A stretch of 64,000 bases of DNA from Campylorhamphus procurvoides (lineage: Eukaryota; Chordata; Aves; Passeriformes; Dendrocolaptidae), in contig WBMV01000270.1 of NCBI GenBank assembly GCA_013396655.1, positions 921,609-985,608 of the forward strand, in the 5' to 3' direction. The notes beneath the pieces were generated by a model that was not told the DNA's origin, searched no databases, and saw only the letters and a program-made list of their open reading frames with translations. The stretch's first letter is position 1. The number at the start of each line of letters is the position of its first letter. The translations under genes and the position numbers were made by a program. Shown here in pieces: positions 52,201 through 64,000 of this stretch.

Positions 52201-53089
52201 GAAAACCATAACCTCTGACTAAGGACTGAACTAGGTTTTGGTAAGTGTGAGATTAAAAAGCCAGCTAAACTAATTTAACAGATACGAGTTTCTCAGTTTG
52301 GCTTTATTCCTTATTATTATTCTCTCTTTTATAGGGAGAAGTCAGTAGTGAAAACACAATTTATTTTCATTGAATATGACTAGATTCTTAATCAATGTTA
52401 AGCCCCTGTACCTCCTGTAACAGAGTTACAATAATTTATTCCATCTGAGAAACAGAGTTTTTGTATTTAACTGATACCTATATTATAGGACTGTGGTGTA
52501 AAATAAAGAAACAACACATTCTTAATATTTCTACCATTAGTCGTAATAAGATCTCTCTATTTATACAAAATAAAACATCATTAAAAGCAAGTTAACGAAA
52601 CCCTGCAAATACATTAAAAAAAGTTGGAACCCCAAACTAAAGGATATCAATCTAGTAGGGAAATGTAAATATATACATGCATATATATGTATGCACACTA
52701 CATGAGGTGTTTTGTGCCCTTACTTGTTTCAGTAAACAGATGCAGGGAACAGATGCAAATATCAAAAGTAAGGAACATTGCATTCATGAGATTCCTTCAA
52801 TTCCTTGTCATATTTCATACTCAATCCAGAAATATCCTTTAAAAAATAGAAAAAAAAAAGACAAATTCGTCAGGCCATTATTGATTTTCTTCCAATCACT
52901 ACAAAGTGTTACCTTCATGAGAATGAAAAATCTTCAAATTTAGCAGGTGGATTAGGATTAGAAAAATATATAGACCTCAGCCTGACTGCTTGGACTGCTT
53001 TATGTTAGTTCGTAAGTTTTGTGGGAATAAAAAAATTGCACAGATGGGACTATAACTGACCATAACCTGCTCTATTGTATTTCCAACAA
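49241..53089. other. AT-rich intergenic DNA, no gene seen
   Basis: The longest frame is 92 codons (+, 51695-51973), unrecognised. It contains a CA/TA microsatellite at 51319-51370 and a weak ancient-repeat resemblance at 49915-49960. Confidence 0.55.
51319..51370 (+). repeat. Compound (CA)n/(CAGA)n/(TA)n microsatellite
   Basis: CA dinucleotides with GACA interruptions lead into a (TA)5 run at 51361-51370. Confidence 0.9.
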
Positions 53090-53300
53090 TCTCTAATTAC
53101 AGCAACACACCAGAGGAAGAGATTTGAAAGGGCAGGTGATGGGATAGGAGAGAAACCTGTTTGACTTAAACAGCACAGGATCCCTCACCATCAGGGCTGA
53201 TGTACATCAGCCTGACAGCTAATTAGGGTAGACATGAATTTTTCCAATGTAACAGATGTTCGCTAATCAGGCCAGATTTGGAGCCCTTGCGCCAGCAACA
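53090..53300. promoter_or_regulatory. Candidate conserved non-coding element with central palindrome
   Basis: An 18-bp perfect palindrome (GGCTGATGTACATCAGCC, 53195-53212) is immediately followed by TGACAGCTAATTAGGG. That gives a TALE-type TGACAG core 1 bp after the palindrome and a TAATTA core a few bases on. GCTAATCAGGCC and two CpGs (53261, 53290) follow. The regulatory role is inferred. Confidence 0.38.
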
Positions 53301-56300
53301 TTTCATGCACAATTTAACTATCTAAAAGGAATAAACTACTTAATGCATTGTACTGGAGGCACAGCTGTTTCACAATCAGAAAATTTGCTGTCAAAGATGT
53401 TCTCTTTAAAACTGACATGTTTTTATATAACTCTGATGGGGTGTTTATAATGTATTAATAGTTGTCAGTAAGAGCTGCTGTCATCATCAAGAAGTAAAAT
53501 ATTTCTGAAGGTATACTAAAATGAACATACTCTTTTCTCTTTCCAAAATCTATTTAGATAATTTACTTTGAACGTGTCCTGCTTAATTCTAAATGTACTT
53601 TAAACAAAAGGCTTAGCATGTATCTCTCAGGTTACACCAATAATAAAACATAGGTCTACCTTCTGACTAGGGACTAAAGCTGAAATATCCTTTAGCTAAA
53701 GTGTAAATTTATTTTATTTGCAAGAAAATTGTAAACATAAAATATACTCTGCTAAAATTATGTGAATGGTCTCCCTTTTCTTCGTAAGAGATAAATCACA
53801 TGATAGGAAAGTCAGAAGATACGTATCCACAGGTTATATAGATTCATATAGAGCATTACGTAGGAGATCAAGGAAAGAGTATGTAAGATTTTTATTCTGC
53901 ATGTGAATTTCATAGAGCCGATCCAGAGGTAAGTGGGTGGATCTAAGTCAATTTAGAGAAAGCTAGGAGTTTTGTATTTGGCATCTGCATGTAAGATACA
54001 AAATCATCATCTAACTAACACAATTTCTTTTTAATGTCCTGGTTTTTGCAGATTTTTGTCAACCTTTAAACCATGAGAAATATCAAGTGGTGTAACATTT
54101 TACAGATTGCTAAAAAGTTTGGACAACTACTGCATAACCTGTAAATTGCAACAGTATGAGATGGAGCACAGAATTGGAAAGAATATGCTCTCCTTGTGAA
54201 AATGGCATCTGAACACTGCAGCAGTGCAGTTCCATTTAGGTCAGCTAGATCTGAAGGACATGAGATACTAAAGCTATCAAAAGGCTGGCAAAGATGCTTA
54301 TGGACATATATCTGTAAAACCAAGCAATGCTCTCATTAAACACCTCACAAGGGACACAGTCTGAACCTTGTTCGCATGAATGTGGGCTCTACTTGCAATC
54401 TAACCTTTAATAAGTAATACAGAATAGATAGAGCACAAGTGAGCAACAGACAACAGGGAGTCTGGTTCTTTAGAGGGAAAGCTGAGGCAAAGGACTGTTG
54501 TTTCTTGGATCCTTGAGTCCTAAATTTGAATCATGCCATTCCTACCATCATTGCTCCCACAAGCTGGCAGTAGATTGGAGAATCAGAAATTGGGTTAAGG
54601 AATTTGGCCAAAAATATCAAGTTTTCTGTTTCAAAAATAAAAAAGGTGAATTTTATAAGAAAAGTTGCTAAACATTGAGTTGCTAAGAGTTTCTACAGTC
54701 CAAGACAAAAGCAACCTTACATAAACAGCAGGTATTGACTGTGCCAAAATACTAGGATCAATGAGGACGTTCAGTGAAGTGGGAATGTCCAAAGAGTCAA
54801 GAATTATATTAATAGCTGTAACTATGTAACAGAGACAGAAATTAGGAAAGTTACTAAATTAATGCTTCCAAATACAGATGATCCAGTAAGATAATTGCTA
54901 AGAAAGATTTTTTTAAAAAAAGAAAGCTATTTTTTTAAAATAAAGAAAATATAACAACAATAATATTACTATTATGATGATGAGGAGGAGGATCTTGAAA
55001 TAATTTTTTGTGACATTCTAAAATTTGCAAATTAGCTAAGAGAAACTACATCTCCTTTGTTATAATAAAATTTTTCTTCTCAATAAAGACCTGATATTTT
55101 TGAGTTTTAACAATGCCTAGAAGGTAAAGAACAAAAATTACCAAAATGGTGCAGAGTGAAAGAGTGATCTGAACAATAAAAGTCTAACCTAAACAAAATA
55201 ATGACCAACATTGAGAATTGCTATGAAAATTACAGATATCTAAAGGACGTGAAACCTTTGATTTTGGTTTATTGAGATTACCTTTTCCTGGACTTACTTG
55301 ATCTCCTTTAAGAAAAAATAAGATTAAAAAACCCACTAAGATTTCAATCCTACAAGTACATGTTTAACTTTATTCACTTGAGGGACCGCTGAAACTCCAA
55401 ACTAACATGTACAGGTTTTTCTGGATAGAGCTGTTGGCAGTGCCACACAAAGAATGCAGCCAACCTATGTGGATTCCATTATAGACTTGAATCTGCATTT
55501 CACAATATTTATGTTTAAAAATGGATTCATATAATCTTAGAGAAGAGGATTTGGTGGGCTGGAAAGTGCTTGCAAGAAAAACGAAGTGCATTGCATTGAT
55601 GTGAGGCATTCAAGGAGGTTTACCTATAGAGAAAGAATAGTTTTGTCTTGCTTAACATCTTCAGTAACAATCTGAAAGAAGTAATGATCTTAATGAATTC
55701 AGTATCATAATCAGTTAACAATAGTAATTTAGGAGGAGCTGAAAGTACCAGTAAGAACAAAGACAAATAATACAAAGGCACCCTGAGAGATTAAAAGCAT
55801 AGGCAAAAATACTGTAACAAAAGGAGGTTTGGACTGGAAAGACGCAATTCCCAACTCATTTGTTGAAAAACAATCCAAGGCATGAATATTCAATGACAGA
55901 GTCAGACATTAATTGGCAATGTAAAACGGTAGAAGAGGAAAAAAAAAACAAAAAACCTCCAAGAGCCTATTTTGTGCTGCCCATGCATCCACTTCAGAGC
56001 ATGGGAAGTCAGGAGTCAGCCTTTTCTACACTGCTTCTAAACATAAGAGGAATTACCACTGTGGCCCAGGCCTGCCAGCCATCTATTGTAGTATCTGACA
56101 CCTGACTGTGAACAGTAACATCCCATTCAAGAAATGCTCAGCCTCTTTCACAACAATAATATGGACATAATGGATTCTATTTTCTAATGGTAGGTAGTCA
56201 TGGGATGTGACACTTATTCTTCTCTTTTTTTCATAAGAAGGTTTTGAGCCTTAAAAAAAAAAAGCCCAAAAAACACCAGACCTTAAGAGTTAGAGGTCCA

Positions 56301-58270
56301 TAAGCAGATGGAGTCTTCTACTATTATGGGCAGTATTTTATCAGATAAATATTCCTGAGATGGTGACAGCTGTACTAGGAGGCAGCACCAAAATGATCTG
56401 AGTACAGAGAATACCATATTTCAGGACCGAAAATACACGTATGTTCACTTCCACTAAGACATGAATTAGGTACAAAGAAGATAGAAGTCTACCAATACTC
56501 GAAGTTATGAACACCAAAGACAGAAAAATAAACCCTGTACTATGAAGAATGCTATGATAAAAAAGAGAAACAGAGAAAAGAAAGTCATATCAAGGAGATT
56601 GTATTTGTGCCTGTAATTCCATCCCAAAGCTCTTCCCAGCTTTGTCAGCTGCCTGCGTCCAATTCAACCCTATCACCAGAAAACCAGCAACTGTTTCTGT
56701 TTCTCCTACTGTTTTTTGGAAGATGGAAAGAATGAAGATAACGATTTTATGGTAACATCTGATTCACTCTGCAGCAGCAATCCATTTTGCTGTTGGTTTT
56801 TGATAGCCTCATATATACCTAATTTCACCAAAGCAATGAGTGGAGCTGTGGACCCTGTGTGATTCCATCAGGATGTAAAACTATGTGCTACTCTCCTTTG
56901 AGTGCTCAGAATAAGGCCAAAATACATCTAACTCTTCTTTTCATCTTCATCCCAGCAAACTCATCATTGGAATAGCAGCTTCAAAGAAGCAGTGAAGGTT
57001 TAAACAACACTTAAAGCAGGGACAAACCCCTAGAAAATATCACTGTGTTGTGAGAACTGTCATCATACTGATCAATAGCATCTAATTGTTACTTAGGTTC
57101 CCCCATCTGTTTGTAGCCATCTGTTGTTTCTCATCTTATCTTTAGGGTGTCCACAGCCCGCATATAGAAACGCCCAAGTTGGCCTCACACCCTCTACCAG
57201 AAGCACTGAGGAGTATGTGGGGACAGGAACTTTGTGCGAACCGCAGGAGGTCTGGAAAAGTGAAAGCTGTTTGCTCTTCTCAGTACAAATATATGGCAGG
57301 GCCATAATCATGTGCTATACTACTTTCCTAACCACACTGGTTAACGTGGAGAGGGCAACAATTCTTCCATGACAACATGCAAAAGACCGAGTTTTTTATA
57401 GAAAATATATATGCCCATATTTTTTTTTTGGAAATGACTAGTGAAGCAATTTAGACAGTAATCCCCGTTTTGTGAGCCACATACTAGTGACAGAGATTTC
57501 CAGATCTCAGTGAAGGTCTTTTTTGTAGCAATTAAAATAAAAAAGGATTAAAATACAAAACCTCAACAATCTGACAATTGTTGAGTTTTCTTATACTGTA
57601 ATCTAACATCTTCAAACAGATTTGAACTCTGTTTGGAGAACTCAGTCTCCTGTATTGAAAACAAATGGTGTCAAGTTCCTGAAATTCATCAGCATTTGAC
57701 CAAAGGACAGTATCTGATTCTGTGCCCTTTTCAGATGTCTCTCTTTAGATCTGATCTTGTAGGCTATCTGTGGAATTTGGTACACCTGAGTAAGTTTTTA
57801 TATACAACAATGTGAAGAGGAGAGCGGTCAGTATGAGACTCAGAACATCATGCTAGCACTACCAGCGAAAGAAAAGATCACGCAATATGTGGATGAGAAG
57901 CTAACAACCAATAACTAGTTTTCAAAACCAAAACTTAATGTCATGCCCCATATTTTCTTTTGATTTCTCTTTTTTACTTACAGAATCCCTAAGTGACATG
58001 CTTCCTTCAAACACTGACTGAGTATATTTGGGGTTTTCCCACTAGGCATTGCAAATCCTGCCTTTTAACCTAGTACAGAAAAACACTGTTCCAGTGACTA
58101 TTCTGGTTCAAAAAAATTTATAAAATCACTAAATATCTTCAGAAGACAAAACAATGGTGGACTTTATGTTTGGAGCTACTAATGTTTCCAATAAAAGTGC
58201 AAATGTTGTGCTATTCCCCCACTCCCCCTGAACTACCCCCAATATAACAGACAATGAGTTTAAAGTTGTT
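53301..58270. other. AT-rich intergenic DNA, no gene seen
   Basis: The longest frames are 85 codons (-, 54066-54323) and 82 codons (+, 57124-57372), neither credible. Drifting triplet repeats (AAC, ATT, ATG, AGG) lie at 54953-54992. Confidence 0.55.
54953..54992 (+). repeat. Drifting trinucleotide repeat
   Basis: (ACA)n, (ATT)n, (ATG)n and (AGG)n units follow each other without a break, as if one microsatellite mutated stepwise. Confidence 0.8.
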
Positions 58271-58271
58271 T

Positions 58272-58288
58272 GGGGGGGGGGGGGGGGN
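58272..58288 (+). repeat. G16 homopolymer ending in an assembly N
   Basis: Sixteen G are followed by a single N at 58288. The true run length is unresolved. Confidence 0.97.
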
Positions 58289-58379
58289 TTGTTAAAATAC
58301 ACAGCTTCTCAAGTCTCTGCCTAATGACCCCTTATTTTAAGACCAAACTGGTAAAAATATGAGGCACAGAAATTGCAGC

Positions 58380-58780
58380 TACGTATATCCAGCTTGGGAG
58401 AGAGAGCTGTGGTTAATGTGCTCTGAAAGCCTTTGCAAGCCAATAGACCTTCCAGTAAAATATGGCTGCAGATCAAGTGTAATCATTTCAGCCACTTTTC
58501 AATTTATGGACAGCGTGACTAGATAGCTTATTCTAACATTTGGCTTTTGCAGGGGGCCAAAAAGTGTGTATAAATTAATGGCATGTATAAGTACATATCA
58601 CTGCTGTAACAATGCAAAACAGGAGGCATTCCAGTCTGTTCTTTCAGCAAAAGCTCTGCTATGCTGCTACTCAGCACAGGAGTGCTTTATTTGCATCCCT
58701 GCAAGCTACTCATCATATCACTAATGTTTTATCCTTTTCTTAGTTACTTCTGTTCATGAAAGGTTTTTTTTTTATCTGCC
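58380..58780. promoter_or_regulatory. Candidate conserved non-coding element
   Basis: Complex, repeat-free sequence with AAGTGTAATCATTTCAGCC, a CAATTTATGG word, GTATAAATTAATGGCATG and TTATTTGCATCC (octamer-like). It has few CpGs (58382, 58514) and no frame of note. It is inferred only. Confidence 0.33.
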
Positions 58781-59043
58781 AGTATTAGTAAATATCTTTT
58801 TTTATACTACTCATCTCATTTAAAAAGCTGGCTCAAGGAAAAAACCCAACAGTCTGAAGCCAGAAATTTTAACCAATTGTTTGTTATATATGTTGATGAA
58901 TCAGAAAGGATTTTATCAACAGTAAGTTACAATGCCTGGATGTAATGAGAGTAATAGACTGTGAGTCAAACACTTAGGTCAGTCACTGTCCCACTCCACA
59001 AACACAACTTAATCTCTAGAAGTTCTTCCCTCCCTGCCATCTA

Positions 59044-59086
59044 GTACTCAGTTAGGCATTACCTTACCCTGTACTCAGTTAGGCAT
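59044..59086 (+). repeat. 16-bp direct repeat
   Basis: GTACTCAGTTAGGCAT at 59044-59059 recurs exactly at 59071-59086, a recent-looking local duplication. Confidence 0.95.
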
Positions 59087-59164
59087 CTGAATAAGTAGTT
59101 TGCCAAAAGTGGGATGTGTTATTACAGCTGTACGGTGCCCTTGTGGTATTTCTCTAATACTATT

Positions 59165-59184
59165 TAATAATAATAATAATAATA
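59165..59184 (+). repeat. (TAA)n microsatellite
   Basis: About six and a half TAA units. Confidence 0.92.
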
Positions 59185-60359
59185 CACAAATGTAATATGG
59201 AGTAAATGAACAGTCCTTTCCAGTGGCTAGATTTAGTATTAGGAGGGGTGTGAAATGGCAGCATGAATTGTCCAGACTGCTAAAAGCTGGAAGCTGAAGT
59301 CTCCTCAGATGGTTTCACTTGGTGTACTTAACAGCAGATGAACTCATAGATCACTACTACCTTAGGTGGTTTTTTTTTTACTTACTCTGTTTTGGATATT
59401 TGATCTCTCTTAAAAAGACTGCAAGCCTCTCCAAAGCTTTCCTAGATCCTGTCTCAGCAAAATTGTCTCTGAGACATCATTCTCAGTTCTAGCGTTTAAA
59501 CTCTTCTGGAAAGCTGTCCCTGTTGCTGAGCATCAAGCCTCTTGGTTTATGCTAGAGGTGGCACATTTTCAGTTCATTTCTTCATTTTGCTGGTGGAAAG
59601 GGAACTATCCAGAGCCTGGCTTTCCTGGCTTCTAGATTACTTCATAGTGCTACAAGTGTAACTACTATTATTATTTCTATGTGCAATTTCATGTTTATGC
59701 ATTTTATCCCTCTACATTATTTATATCCACTTTTTGTTGTCCCTTTACATTTCCAGACAGCTGAAACCAGATTTAAGTAAAAACTAAAATTAGGTAATTA
59801 TTCTTATATTGATGGCATTTTCAGACTTAGTCAAAGATCAGGACATGCAAGTTTGACACACAGATTACCAGCAAAGAAATCCATCCAAATGTTGCTATTT
59901 TTCCAGATTAGCAGAAAATTACTCTGAACTTTAGAAGTATGGGGAAAACATGGTTTCCTGTCTGGTCTGACAGCTGCTATACCTAAGGTTCCAGATCATG
60001 ACTACATCTATCTAAAGAATATTAAGAATATGTACAGAAAATGAAAGATCCCACCTCCCTTACATACAGCTAACTTGGACCAAACTACTATGTCTATTGT
60101 CTCAAGGAGTAAAAGCCAGAAGAAATTCATGAAAACATCTTCTATATGTACATGCACTCTTGCATACAGAGAAAATTCATAGGCTACATCTGCTCTGGTT
60201 TTAAATATACTTTTTGTCGTTTCTTTAAATGAAAGATGATAAATCAATTTTTGATCTTCCAAAAGCTCACTACGAGACATGATGTAAAAAAATGACCAGC
60301 AAATTATCTCTTTTTAAAACAGGTCCCTTTCATACAATCAAAACTGGTAGACTTTGATT

Positions 60360-60690
60360 TATGGTTCTTCTTGGATATGGTGCAGTGGCTGAGCAGGTTA
60401 CCTACCATCTGCAGAGTCATTGCCTGCAGCAATCCTTCTCTCCACATTGCTGGAAGTCACCTACCCCCTCTGGCTGTCTCTCCTGTCTGCCAGTGGCCAT
60501 CACCTTGGGACTAGAAGTAGACTGAGAAGCCATGTGTTTGCTCCCCAGGGACGATGGTCCAGAGGCTACAGCACACAGTGCCGCTGTGTCGGCTTCCTGT
60601 AGACCTGTAGGCTGTGAGGAGTGGGTGTGGTCTTGGGCCCCTTAGAGGGACAAAGTGGGTGGTGCAGGACAGTACCCTGCCAGCCAGTAC
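60360..60690. other. GC-rich block of unknown origin
   Basis: Clearly GC-richer than the flanking DNA, but with few CpGs, so it is not a CpG island. Near its left edge TGGCTGAGCAGG (60386-60397) resembles a tRNA A-box, but no B-box is seen at the expected spacing. A 60-codon frame (60420-60602) matches nothing known. It could be an unrecognised old repeat, a retroposed transcript fragment or a biased-conversion patch. Confidence 0.4.
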
Positions 60691-63600
60691 AACTGAATGA
60701 CAAATATCACAAAATCTCTTTATAACAAGCTGTTATAATGTTGCTTATAGCAGCTTGTTATTGAAAGTACCTTCTTCACATAAAAACCTACAGTGGTGAC
60801 CCACCGACCTCTTAATTTTTACCTCAGCAGAAAGACTTGGCTCTGTATATCTCTTCTGTCTCTGTCAAGCAGACTTTACACTTTTAACCATTCTCATCTG
60901 TTCTCTGAGTCCTCTCCTACTTTTTGTCATTGTTTTTTTACTGTGTAATCTTACGTTCAGCTGACTGTCTACTCTGAGATCCAAGTAATTGTCACTGGTC
61001 CTCAGGAAAGAATTCTCATTGTGTATACGAAGCATCCCTTAGAACTGGACATACCTGAAAAGGGATTGCATGAGAACTTTCTGCAATGGCCAGAGATAAT
61101 GACAGGTCTCAGAAAGTTCCTTCATCATTGCATAAAAAGAAGCTGTGGCATTTCATTCATCACACCAAAAGTGAAAATGTGTAGATTTCAATTCCGGATA
61201 TGTAAAAAATACCTTATTTTCTTTTATGAATAATGTTTGTAGCAGTTTCCAGTATGAGCAATGGAACATTGGGTCAACATTCCTTTACAGAAGCCATTTG
61301 GAGGTTAAAATAGTGACAAGGACAAAGAACCTGTAAGAAAACACCACTTCTTCCTGCTGATGTTTTTGCCAATCCATTTGATCTCTCAGTGTCCTTGGCA
61401 TCTAGGAAGAAAAAATAAAATACAACTCTCTCAAAATCATTGTGAGACATGAAATTATTATTAACAAGGACACAAACAAAATATTAGGAGGCTGTAGATT
61501 TAGTCTTCTGCATTTTCCAAAATTACTTCCTACTTATAACTTTGACAGCAAGTCTTCTTACAAATTGAGAATATTTAGTAAAACAATAGCAACAAATAGC
61601 TGCAGTCACATGATGAACCTTCAGCTGCCAAGTCTCACCCGAGAGAGAATTTTCATAGCTAAACTGCATAAGCCTTAGAAAAATAAGCATTTGTAATGGA
61701 ATTGCTGACAGACCTTCAACTGCAGTATTGGGAACAGTGATATTTAACAAAGTGGTGGTTATGTTTTTATTTTATTCTTTCTTAGAGTTTGCATATGAAA
61801 TAATTTTAAATAAAATTCAAAGCAGACCTCAGCTACATAGAAGAATAGATTAGGGATGATAAGCAAGATAAATCAAGGCATAGATAACGCAAAACACATT
61901 TCAGTTGCTCTGTATTAAGGAAATTCAGCATTGAAAAATAATTGTTAAAGCACCGAATGAAGTCAGTATAGAAACTTAAAACTATAAAATTTACAAAGTG
62001 CAATTAAGTTAAATTAAACTCAGGTCATCTTTGTACATTTAACACTTTAGGCTAGTCAAAAAACAGTCCAACTTTTTTTACAGTACAGAAGAACTGGCAA
62101 AAATATATACATTTAATATTTTGGTACTGAGTATGCACTAATTGTTAAATAAAAATTTTGTGTGAATATAAAATAAGTAAAATTTTTTACAAAGCAATTG
62201 AGATATAAAAGTTCAGGGGAAAAAAAAAACAACAGAACAACCTAACATCAGAATAAGTAGGATGAAATAATATCGAAAAATACTCAAAATAGGAACATTT
62301 GTTCTGTCCAATTATACATTGTACTTTGTTTTAAATATACAGAAGAATTAAATGGGTAGTCAAAAGTAGTACTTGAGCTACTACCTACAGGATCACTATT
62401 TGTTTTAAGATTTTTTTCTCTATTAATTTAACAATGCAAATTTAACAATGGATTCTGCCCAATGATTGCCAATTTCAGCAGTGGCATTTTTGACAGAATA
62501 GCCTGATTAGAAAATAATTGTACTTCTTTTCAGCTACTGTTACCTCACCCACACTTTTCATTTCCTATAAGGTACAGTGGCAAAACTGCGTCTTTCAACT
62601 CTCCCTCTTTTATCTGATGTAGTGGATGACAGGTAATCTAGCTGAAAGTTCCTACAATTGCACCACCAGAAAAACACTGGCTGATGAAATCTGAGCAGTT
62701 ATCACACTAACCATCACCTGTCAAGCCTCCTGCTTCAATTTAAGGGTGCATCAATTTTCTGAAGAGGAAATCAAGGGCAAAGAATAAAAGCGCTACAGAT
62801 AAACACTGACAAAGGCCCTTTCTGGGTTTTTTTTATTTATGATGGGATGTACTATCATAGGTTGCTCTGTGAGGTTTTATCAACTGTCCTGATACATCCC
62901 AGATAGCTTGGAATTCTTTAGCCATTGATGAAGTGCTATACTTGCACTTACTGAAAGGGCAGAAGATTTCTAACTGAAAATTACTTTCACTAAATACCAC
63001 AAAGATATTGAAGTCAGAAAGAGCAAGGAGATGGAACAAATGACAGCTGCATATAACAATGAACTTCTCTGTTCTCTGAGCTGGCAGACAAGGCTGATTA
63101 GAGTAAGAACATGAAACAATGTTTTCTTAAAGCCAGAGATCATATTGTGTAAACTGTCAGGTACAAAGAGTTCATACGTTCTCTGGAGTGAAATGGGAAC
63201 ACTTTTGCTGCTGACTGCATTTGCTATGTACTCACCCAGTTCTCCAAAGCAAACAGCTGTACAGCAGGGCCTTCTTACAGGCAGGGAAAAATTATGAATT
63301 TCTCAGGGAAGGGGAAAAAATGTCTCAATATCAAAGTGAGCCGAATTTAGGTTGAGAGCAAGTTATATTCAGGATCACTCACTTCAGTGGAATGATACTT
63401 TACAACATCAGGTCAGCAGTTGGCCTGACTTGTAGGTATAAATGATGTTGGCATTTTCAAATGTTCTTCCTTTTGCTTGTAAAATCAGCAGAGGGGCAGA
63501 ATCTCATGTCTAGCATGTCCCTTTGGTAACTTTCCTACGAGGAGAAGATGAAACAAGCAACATAAAGAGAAGTAATACCAAGAAAAACCCTCTCAGGTAG

Positions 63601-64000
63601 ATTCACATCTGGCTATGAATAGCTCATGAGCCCCTAATTTTATCCCAGAGCTTCCTAGTTTCTTCCCAATTACCAGAAGGGGATCAATAAGGTCTGTGTG
63701 TGACTTCCTGATTATTTCCACAGGTTTTCCACTGAACATGAACTATTGAAACGCAGGCAAGCTCTGTTCCAGTCCATAATAGAGGCTTGTGGGTGCATGA
63801 AAAGCACAAGATATTAGTTCATGAAAGGCTCTTTAAATCAGAGTGACCATTGTGGTTTTTTCCATTTTTTGTTACTTCTTCATTCATTTGTTCATATTTC
63901 AGTCCACAGTGAAGACAACAAATCTGGATAAATGCTACATGTAGTCAGTCATGCAAAAGCTAGCTGCTTTTCTCAGTACATGACATTCCAAGTTTGGGAT
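60691..64000. other. AT-rich intergenic DNA, no gene seen
   Basis: Frames are 78 codons or fewer and unrecognised. A hairpin-capable inverted repeat lies at 60722-60761 and a weak ancient-repeat resemblance at 63378-63430. No gene, CpG cluster or recent repeat was recognised. Confidence 0.55.
60722..60761 (+). repeat. Inverted repeat, 16-bp stem, 8-nt loop
   Basis: ATAACAAGCTGTTATA (60722-60737) pairs with TATAGCAGCTTGTTAT (60746-60761). All 16 positions pair except one G-T wobble. It is too short for a typical miRNA precursor. It could be a relic of a small inverted-repeat element or chance. Confidence 0.85.

Larger units (their letters stand above)
58781..60359. other. AT-rich intergenic DNA, no gene seen
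   Basis: Contains a 16-bp direct repeat with 27-bp period (59044-59086) and a (TAA)n run (59165-59184). The longest frame is 90 codons on - (60008-60280), unrecognised. Confidence 0.55.

Noticed and set aside
57124..57372. Possible complement-control (sushi)-like exon after a splice-acceptor-like TTATCTTTAG
   Set aside because: Only a loose cysteine/proline pattern (CPQP, YVGTGTLC, W, C). The cysteine spacing and donor site do not fit, and no companion exons were found.
60420..60602. 60-codon frame in the GC-rich block
   Set aside because: No family resemblance; GC-rich DNA has fewer stops, so the open frame is weak evidence.

Overview
The window looks like non-coding DNA from a bird nuclear genome. 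The main evidence is two truncated copies of the 3' end of the CR1 LINE (33814-34142 and 45966-46196, both minus strand). They carry the typical avian block that reads, on the + strand, GGTTGGAAGG, then a CTGCCA..GGCAGGGACACC-like stretch, then GGGCATCCA. The second copy also keeps the short terminal repeat (ATCATAGAATCAT). Interspersed repeats are otherwise sparse and old, the sequence is AT-rich, and CpG is rare, which fits a gene-poor stretch of an avian macrochromosome. The species cannot be determined. One N at 58288 ends a G16 run and shows this is an assembled reference.

No protein-coding gene, exon series, rRNA, tRNA, CRISPR array, bacterial element or CpG-island promoter could be supported. 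Open frames are short (longest 204 codons at 17252-17866), are usually matched by overlapping frames on either strand, and none resembles a protein family I recognise. The best reading is a gene desert or a very large intron.

Layout. 1-15.6 kb: mostly featureless AT-rich DNA with one large pyrimidine microsatellite (3291-3531) and two palindromes. 15.6-20.3 kb: several patches where CpG is retained and homeodomain, POU, TALE and GATA-like words cluster; these are candidate conserved regulatory elements. 20.3-26.4 kb: ordinary spacer with CA and GT/AC-rich simple repeats. 26.4-31.5 kb: a second dense group of enhancer-like patches, the best at 28560-28840 (two NK2-type words and five CpGs in 170 bp) and 31080-31520 (exact MEF2 word). 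31.5-48.4 kb: spacer with two MIR-like SINE relics, both CR1 fragments and two further enhancer-like patches (37.8 and 38.7-39.1 kb). 48.4-60 kb: enhancer-like patches at 48.4-49.2, 53.1-53.3 (18-bp perfect palindrome) and 58.4-58.8 kb. 60.36-60.69 kb: an isolated GC-rich block of unknown origin, followed by a 16-bp-stem hairpin. The rest is featureless.

The regulatory calls are inferences from composition and motif content; no alignment was possible. If they are real, the window would be a long-range regulatory domain for a developmental gene lying outside it. I found no convincing new biological system. The most checkable oddities are the palindrome-bearing and CpG-retaining patches, the GC-rich block at 60.4 kb and the 204-codon open frame.
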